A stretch of 46,595 bases of DNA. Origin: Fidelibacterota bacterium. GTDB lineage: Bacteria > Fidelibacterota > Marinisomatia > Marinisomatales > SCKK01. Shown here one piece after another: positions 44,059 through 46,595 of this stretch. The notes beneath the pieces are model-generated. The model saw nothing but the letters and a program-made list of their open reading frames with translations, did not search any database and was not told where the DNA came from. Made by a program: the position numbers and the translations under genes. The stretch covers positions 1-46,595 of the forward strand of contig SCKK01000027.1 in NCBI GenBank assembly GCA_004124475.1, read 5' to 3'. Within the stretch, counting starts at the first letter, position 1. The number at the start of each line of letters is the position of its first letter.

Positions 44059-45423
44059 ATGCAGCACTCCCCTGACTTTGCTGTTACCAGCCAAAGAGTC
44101 GTCACTCCGGAGGGCGAAAGAGCGGCAGCAGTCCTGATCAAGGGTGAAAAAATTCTGGATGTTGTCTCGATACAAAACATCCCTGAAGGTTGCCCCACCG
44201 AAGACATGGGGAATGATGTGGTCATGCCGGGACTGGTGGACACCCACGTACATATAAACGAACCGGGCAGAGCCGACTGGGAAGGATTCGAAACAGCAAC
44301 CAGAGCAGCGGGGGCTGGGGGCATCACCACCCTTGTGGACATGCCCTTAAACTGCATCCCTGTGACCACCACCGTTGATGCACTACACAGGAAAATTGCT
44401 TCCACTCAAAACAAACTTTGGATCGATTGCGGATTTTATGGTGGTCTGATTCCGGACAACCTGGACGAAGTTGAATCGTTGGCAGAAGCGGGCGTCATCG
44501 GATTCAAAGCATTTATGAGTCATTCCGGTATTGATGAGTTCCCAAAGGTGACAGAAAAATATCTCAGGAAAGCCTTGCCGATCCTTGCCCAACAAGGGAT
44601 TCCGCTGTTGGTTCACGCTGAGCTTGAGGACGGTGCCGAAATAACAGAAGTCTCCCAAACCTATGAGAGCTACTTGGCATCCAGGCCAAAATCGTGGGAA
44701 AATAAGGCTATTAAGCTGTTGATCCAACTGTGCAGGGAGTTTCAAACACCCATACACATCGTTCATTTATCCTCATCAGAGGTCCTGACCGAAATTGCCC
44801 AAGCCCGGGAAGAAGGATTGCCCCTTTCCGTAGAAACTTGTCCCCATTACCTGCATTTCACCGCAGAAGGTATATCGGATGGTGACACTCGTTTCAAATG
44901 CGCTCCTCCGATTCGTGAAGCTGACAACCGGGAAAGATTGTGGGGAGGACTGGAAAGTGGCGCCATCGACTTTATTGCGTCAGATCATTCTCCCTGTTCT
45001 CCGGAATTGAAAAAACTGGAAACAGGAGATTTTGGAAATGCTTGGGGAGGCATTTCCTCACTCCAGTTTACTCTTTCTGTAATCTGGACCGAATGTAAAA
45101 AGCGAAATTATTCATTGGTACAACTTGCTGATTGGCTTTGTAAAGAGCCTGCAAAGTTATTGTGGGAAAACAATTTTAAGGGAGAAATTTCACCCGGCTT
45201 TTTCGCCGATCTGGTTATTTGGGACCCGGATGCGACTTTTGTTGTAGAACCATCAGTCATTCATCACAAAAACAAACTGACGCCGTATGAGGGTGAGAAG
45301 CTATTCGGTGTTGTGAAAAAGACGTTTCTTCGAGGGAGAAAAATATTTGAAAATGGGGAGTTTCTAACCGGTCCTTCAGGAAAAACCCTGCTCAGAAATC
45401 ATAATGTATCTAGAAAAGCTTAA
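44059..45423 (+). CDS. allB: Allantoinase
   Basis: 454 residues, the amidohydrolase fold. Metal ligands are His63 and His65 in DTHVHINEPGR, the carbamylated Lys in GFKAFMSHSG (about 151), and the Asp of IASDHSPC (about 314). The block MPLNCIPVTT is typical of AllB rather than dihydroorotase. It opens allantoin to allantoate. The start follows the xdhC stop with no gap. The enzyme that would make allantoin (urate oxidase or its alternatives) is not in the window. The last 46 bases are duplicated at 46306-46351. Confidence 0.92.
   Translation: MQHSPDFAVTSQRVVTPEGERAAAVLIKGEKILDVVSIQNIPEGCPTEDMGNDVVMPGLVDTHVHINEPGRADWEGFETATRAAGAGGITTLVDMPLNCIPVTTTVDALHRKIASTQNKLWIDCGFYGGLIPDNLDEVESLAEAGVIGFKAFMSHSGIDEFPKVTEKYLRKALPILAQQGIPLLVHAELEDGAEITEVSQTYESYLASRPKSWENKAIKLLIQLCREFQTPIHIVHLSSSEVLTEIAQAREEGLPLSVETCPHYLHFTAEGISDGDTRFKCAPPIREADNRERLWGGLESGAIDFIASDHSPCSPELKKLETGDFGNAWGGISSLQFTLSVIWTECKKRNYSLVQLADWLCKEPAKLLWENNFKGEISPGFFADLVIWDPDATFVVEPSVIHHKNKLTPYEGEKLFGVVKKTFLRGRKIFENGEFLTGPSGKTLLRNHNVSRKA
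45378..45423 (+). repeat. 46-bp repeat, copy in the allB 3' end
   Basis: Matches 46306-46351 with two mismatches. The two copies flank the hicAB region. Confidence 0.9.
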
Positions 45424-45468
45424 CGCCCCGACTTCCCGGGGTCCGCTGTAGGGATTGAGGTGGTGTGG

Positions 45469-45681
45469 TTATGCATACATTAATCGATGACCTTTTGGTT
45501 CCGGAACCGAATCACCATACTCTTTTGCAGTATCAATCCATAATTGAATAGCATCCTTAACATTTGCCAATGCATCATCATAGGTTTTACCATGGGCAGA
45601 ACAACCCGGTAATTCCGGAACATCTGCTATGTAAATTTGGTCATCGTTGTCCCAAAAGATTATGATTTCGTATTTATGCAT
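45469..45681 (-). CDS. hicB: HicB-type antitoxin
   Basis: 70 residues, the partial RNase-H-like HicB fold: YEIIIFWDNDDQIYIADVPE, LPGCSAHGKTYDDAL. It lacks a long C-terminal DNA-binding domain. It lies downstream of and overlaps hicA by eight bases; the pair is on the minus strand after allB. Confidence 0.92.
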   Translation of the reverse strand: MHKYEIIIFWDNDDQIYIADVPELPGCSAHGKTYDDALANVKDAIQLWIDTAKEYGDSVPEPKGHRLMYA

Positions 45682-45934
45682 TTAATTCGTCTCCAAGATT
45701 GTATTTAAGGATGATATTTCTCACCTGGCGTACTTGGTAAGCTTTTGCTTTATTGCTATCACGTTGAAGGTTAATTTTTTCTATAATTCCTGCTTTTCTA
45801 AAAATATGGTGACTTCCACGAATGTGTTCCTCGAATCCCATCCGTTTTAATAAGTTGCATAAGTCACTGAAATCAATATTCCGGTCAGATGTACCATGTA
45901 AGATTTTAAGCAAAAGTTTTTCATGTTTTCCCAC
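45674..45934 (-). CDS. hicA: HicA-type mRNA interferase toxin
   Basis: 86 residues from a GTG. The small dsRBD-like fold has the catalytic His in GSHHIF (42-43) and the C-terminal QVRNIILKYNLG. By family it cleaves mRNA and is held by HicB. The toxin gene comes first, as in classic hicAB. Confidence 0.9.
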   Translation of the reverse strand: MGKHEKLLLKILHGTSDRNIDFSDLCNLLKRMGFEEHIRGSHHIFRKAGIIEKINLQRDSNKAKAYQVRQVRNIILKYNLGDELNA

Positions 45935-45995
45935 ATGGGTAATTTAGACTAAGAATTAGTTTTACGCCACACTCCCTATCAAATTAAAAAACCTG

Positions 45996-46009
45996 CTCCG
46001 TATACGGAG
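45996..46009. promoter_or_regulatory. Candidate operator palindrome upstream of hicA
   Basis: The 14-bp perfect palindrome CTCCGTATACGGAG lies 62 bp before the hicA start. It might be a HicB-family operator or another dispersed palindrome. Confidence 0.35.
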
Positions 46010-46049
46010 TGCCGGGGTCAGGTTGATTAGAGATTAGGCAGTTTGGTAT

Positions 46050-46265
46050 TCATGCATATATCAATCTTCCTTTTGGTTCATGAATTGGGCGGTTTAATCC
46101 TTTTGCAGTCTCAATCCACTCACTGATTATGGTTTCAACATTCTGGAGTGCCTCAAAATATGTTTTACCATTTGACATACAGCCCGGCAATTCGGGAACT
46201 TCAGCAATATATGCCTCATCATCTTGACTCCAGTAAATAATTATTTCGTATTTACTCATTTTCAA
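46050..46265 (-). CDS. hicB: Second HicB-type antitoxin
   Basis: 71 residues, close to the first HicB (YEIIIYWSQDDEAYIAEVPE, LPGCMSNGKTYFEAL). Its partner toxin is reduced to the last 17 codons (46252-46305), so it is an orphan antitoxin. It may neutralise the neighbouring HicA or other HicA proteins. Confidence 0.9.
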   Translation of the reverse strand: MKMSKYEIIIYWSQDDEAYIAEVPELPGCMSNGKTYFEALQNVETIISEWIETAKGLNRPIHEPKGRLIYA

Positions 46266-46305
46266 ACTCTCCCAGTTTGTAGTTGAGAATTATATTTCTT
46301 ACCTG
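46252..46305 (-). pseudogene. C-terminal remnant of a second hicA
   Basis: 17 sense codons plus stop read P-QVRNIILNYKLGEFENE, matching the end of the intact HicA (QVRNIILKYNLG). The stop overlaps the second hicB start. The reading breaks exactly at the duplicated allB tail (46306), so about 70 codons were lost in a rearrangement. Confidence 0.85.
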
Positions 46306-46351
46306 AGGAAAGACCCTGCTCAGAAATCATAATGTCTCTAGAAAAGCTTAA
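46306..46351 (+). repeat. 46-bp repeat, second copy of the allB 3' end
   Basis: Copy of 45378-45423 including the TAA stop region; it joins directly to the truncated hicA. The remaining bases to 46595 show no gene. Confidence 0.9.
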
Positions 46352-46595
46352 CAATTGAGTACAGCAGCGGCGAGGATAACACCACCGAACTTTATAAGCA
46401 GAACAAGATTTTGATGAACCTCAAACTTTGAGAAGCGATCCACCCCCCGCCGTCCACTGCAACGATTGGTTGAACTAAGCCCCGCACCGCGGGAGCAGTT
46501 TTTCTGGTAGTTTTCCACCCAACATTTCATCAATAAAATTCCATTCCTATTTTATAGTCATCCTGTATCTTTTCCAATAACAAATAACAGAAGGA

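Noticed and set aside
46348-46533. Minus-strand 61-codon frame at the right edge
   Set aside because: No ribosome binding site, no similarity recognised, and it overlaps the duplicated allB tail and a palindrome.

Overview
The window looks like a chromosomal segment of an uncultured bacterium of the FCB superphylum, possibly close to Marinimicrobia, Caldithrix or Ignavibacteria. This is inferred from several signs. Secreted proteins carry a C-terminal sorting domain with the YPNPFNP motif (type IX secretion-like). A TonB receptor is paired with a DUF4249 lipoprotein, many genes lack a clear Shine-Dalgarno sequence, and palindromic repeats of the TCCCGA/TCGGGA and CCTGCCTG/CAGGCAGG kinds are scattered between genes. 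No rRNA or tRNA gene was seen.

Layout, left to right. 0.7-8.2 kb: a secreted M16 peptidase, a pterin dehydratase overlapping a peroxiredoxin, then a TonB-dependent receptor with a DUF4249 lipoprotein. 8.3-11.1 kb: small membrane proteins (isoprenylcysteine methyltransferase-like, EamA transporter, an unknown) and a decayed MATE transporter. 11.4-20.3 kb: three secreted proteins (M43 metalloprotease with lamin-tail repeats, CHRD protein, DNRLRE protein) and a transposase ruin. This block is full of recent duplications, including a 361-bp identical 'sorting domain plus terminator' cassette. 20.4-24.3 kb: ssb, an Lrp/AsnC regulator, an LhgO-like oxidase and glutamine synthetase. 24.8-28.4 kb: an M28 peptidase, a minimal type I-E-like CRISPR (two repeats, one spacer, no cas genes) and recN. 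28.7-32.3 kb: a 1180-residue CHAT-protease/NTPase/TPR protein that resembles STAND signalling or defence proteins. 32.3-34.0 kb: minus-strand vapB-vapC-rpiB (rpiB has ATT where ATG is expected) and a frameshifted hicA. 34.0-37.6 kb: a coupled M28 membrane peptidase and penicillin-acylase-family hydrolase. 38-38.8 kb: a PD40 lipoprotein broken by a Trp-to-stop change and a doubtful small membrane protein. 38.8-45.4 kb: a tight, GC-richer purine-degradation operon guaD-xdhA-xdhB-xdhC-allB. 45.4-46.4 kb: a complete hicAB and a second hicB with a truncated hicA, flanked by a 46-bp duplicate of the allB 3' end.

How it works together (inference). Peptidases and acylases, TonB uptake, guanine/xanthine breakdown to urate, allantoinase, and an Lrp regulator near glutamine synthetase fit a nitrogen-scavenging, protein- and nucleobase-degrading life style. 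Overlaid on this is an accessory layer: toxin-antitoxin pairs, a CRISPR relic, the CHAT-NTPase-TPR protein and repeat-driven rearrangements. The best candidates for an undescribed system are the CHAT-NTPase-TPR protein and the sorting-domain/terminator cassette.
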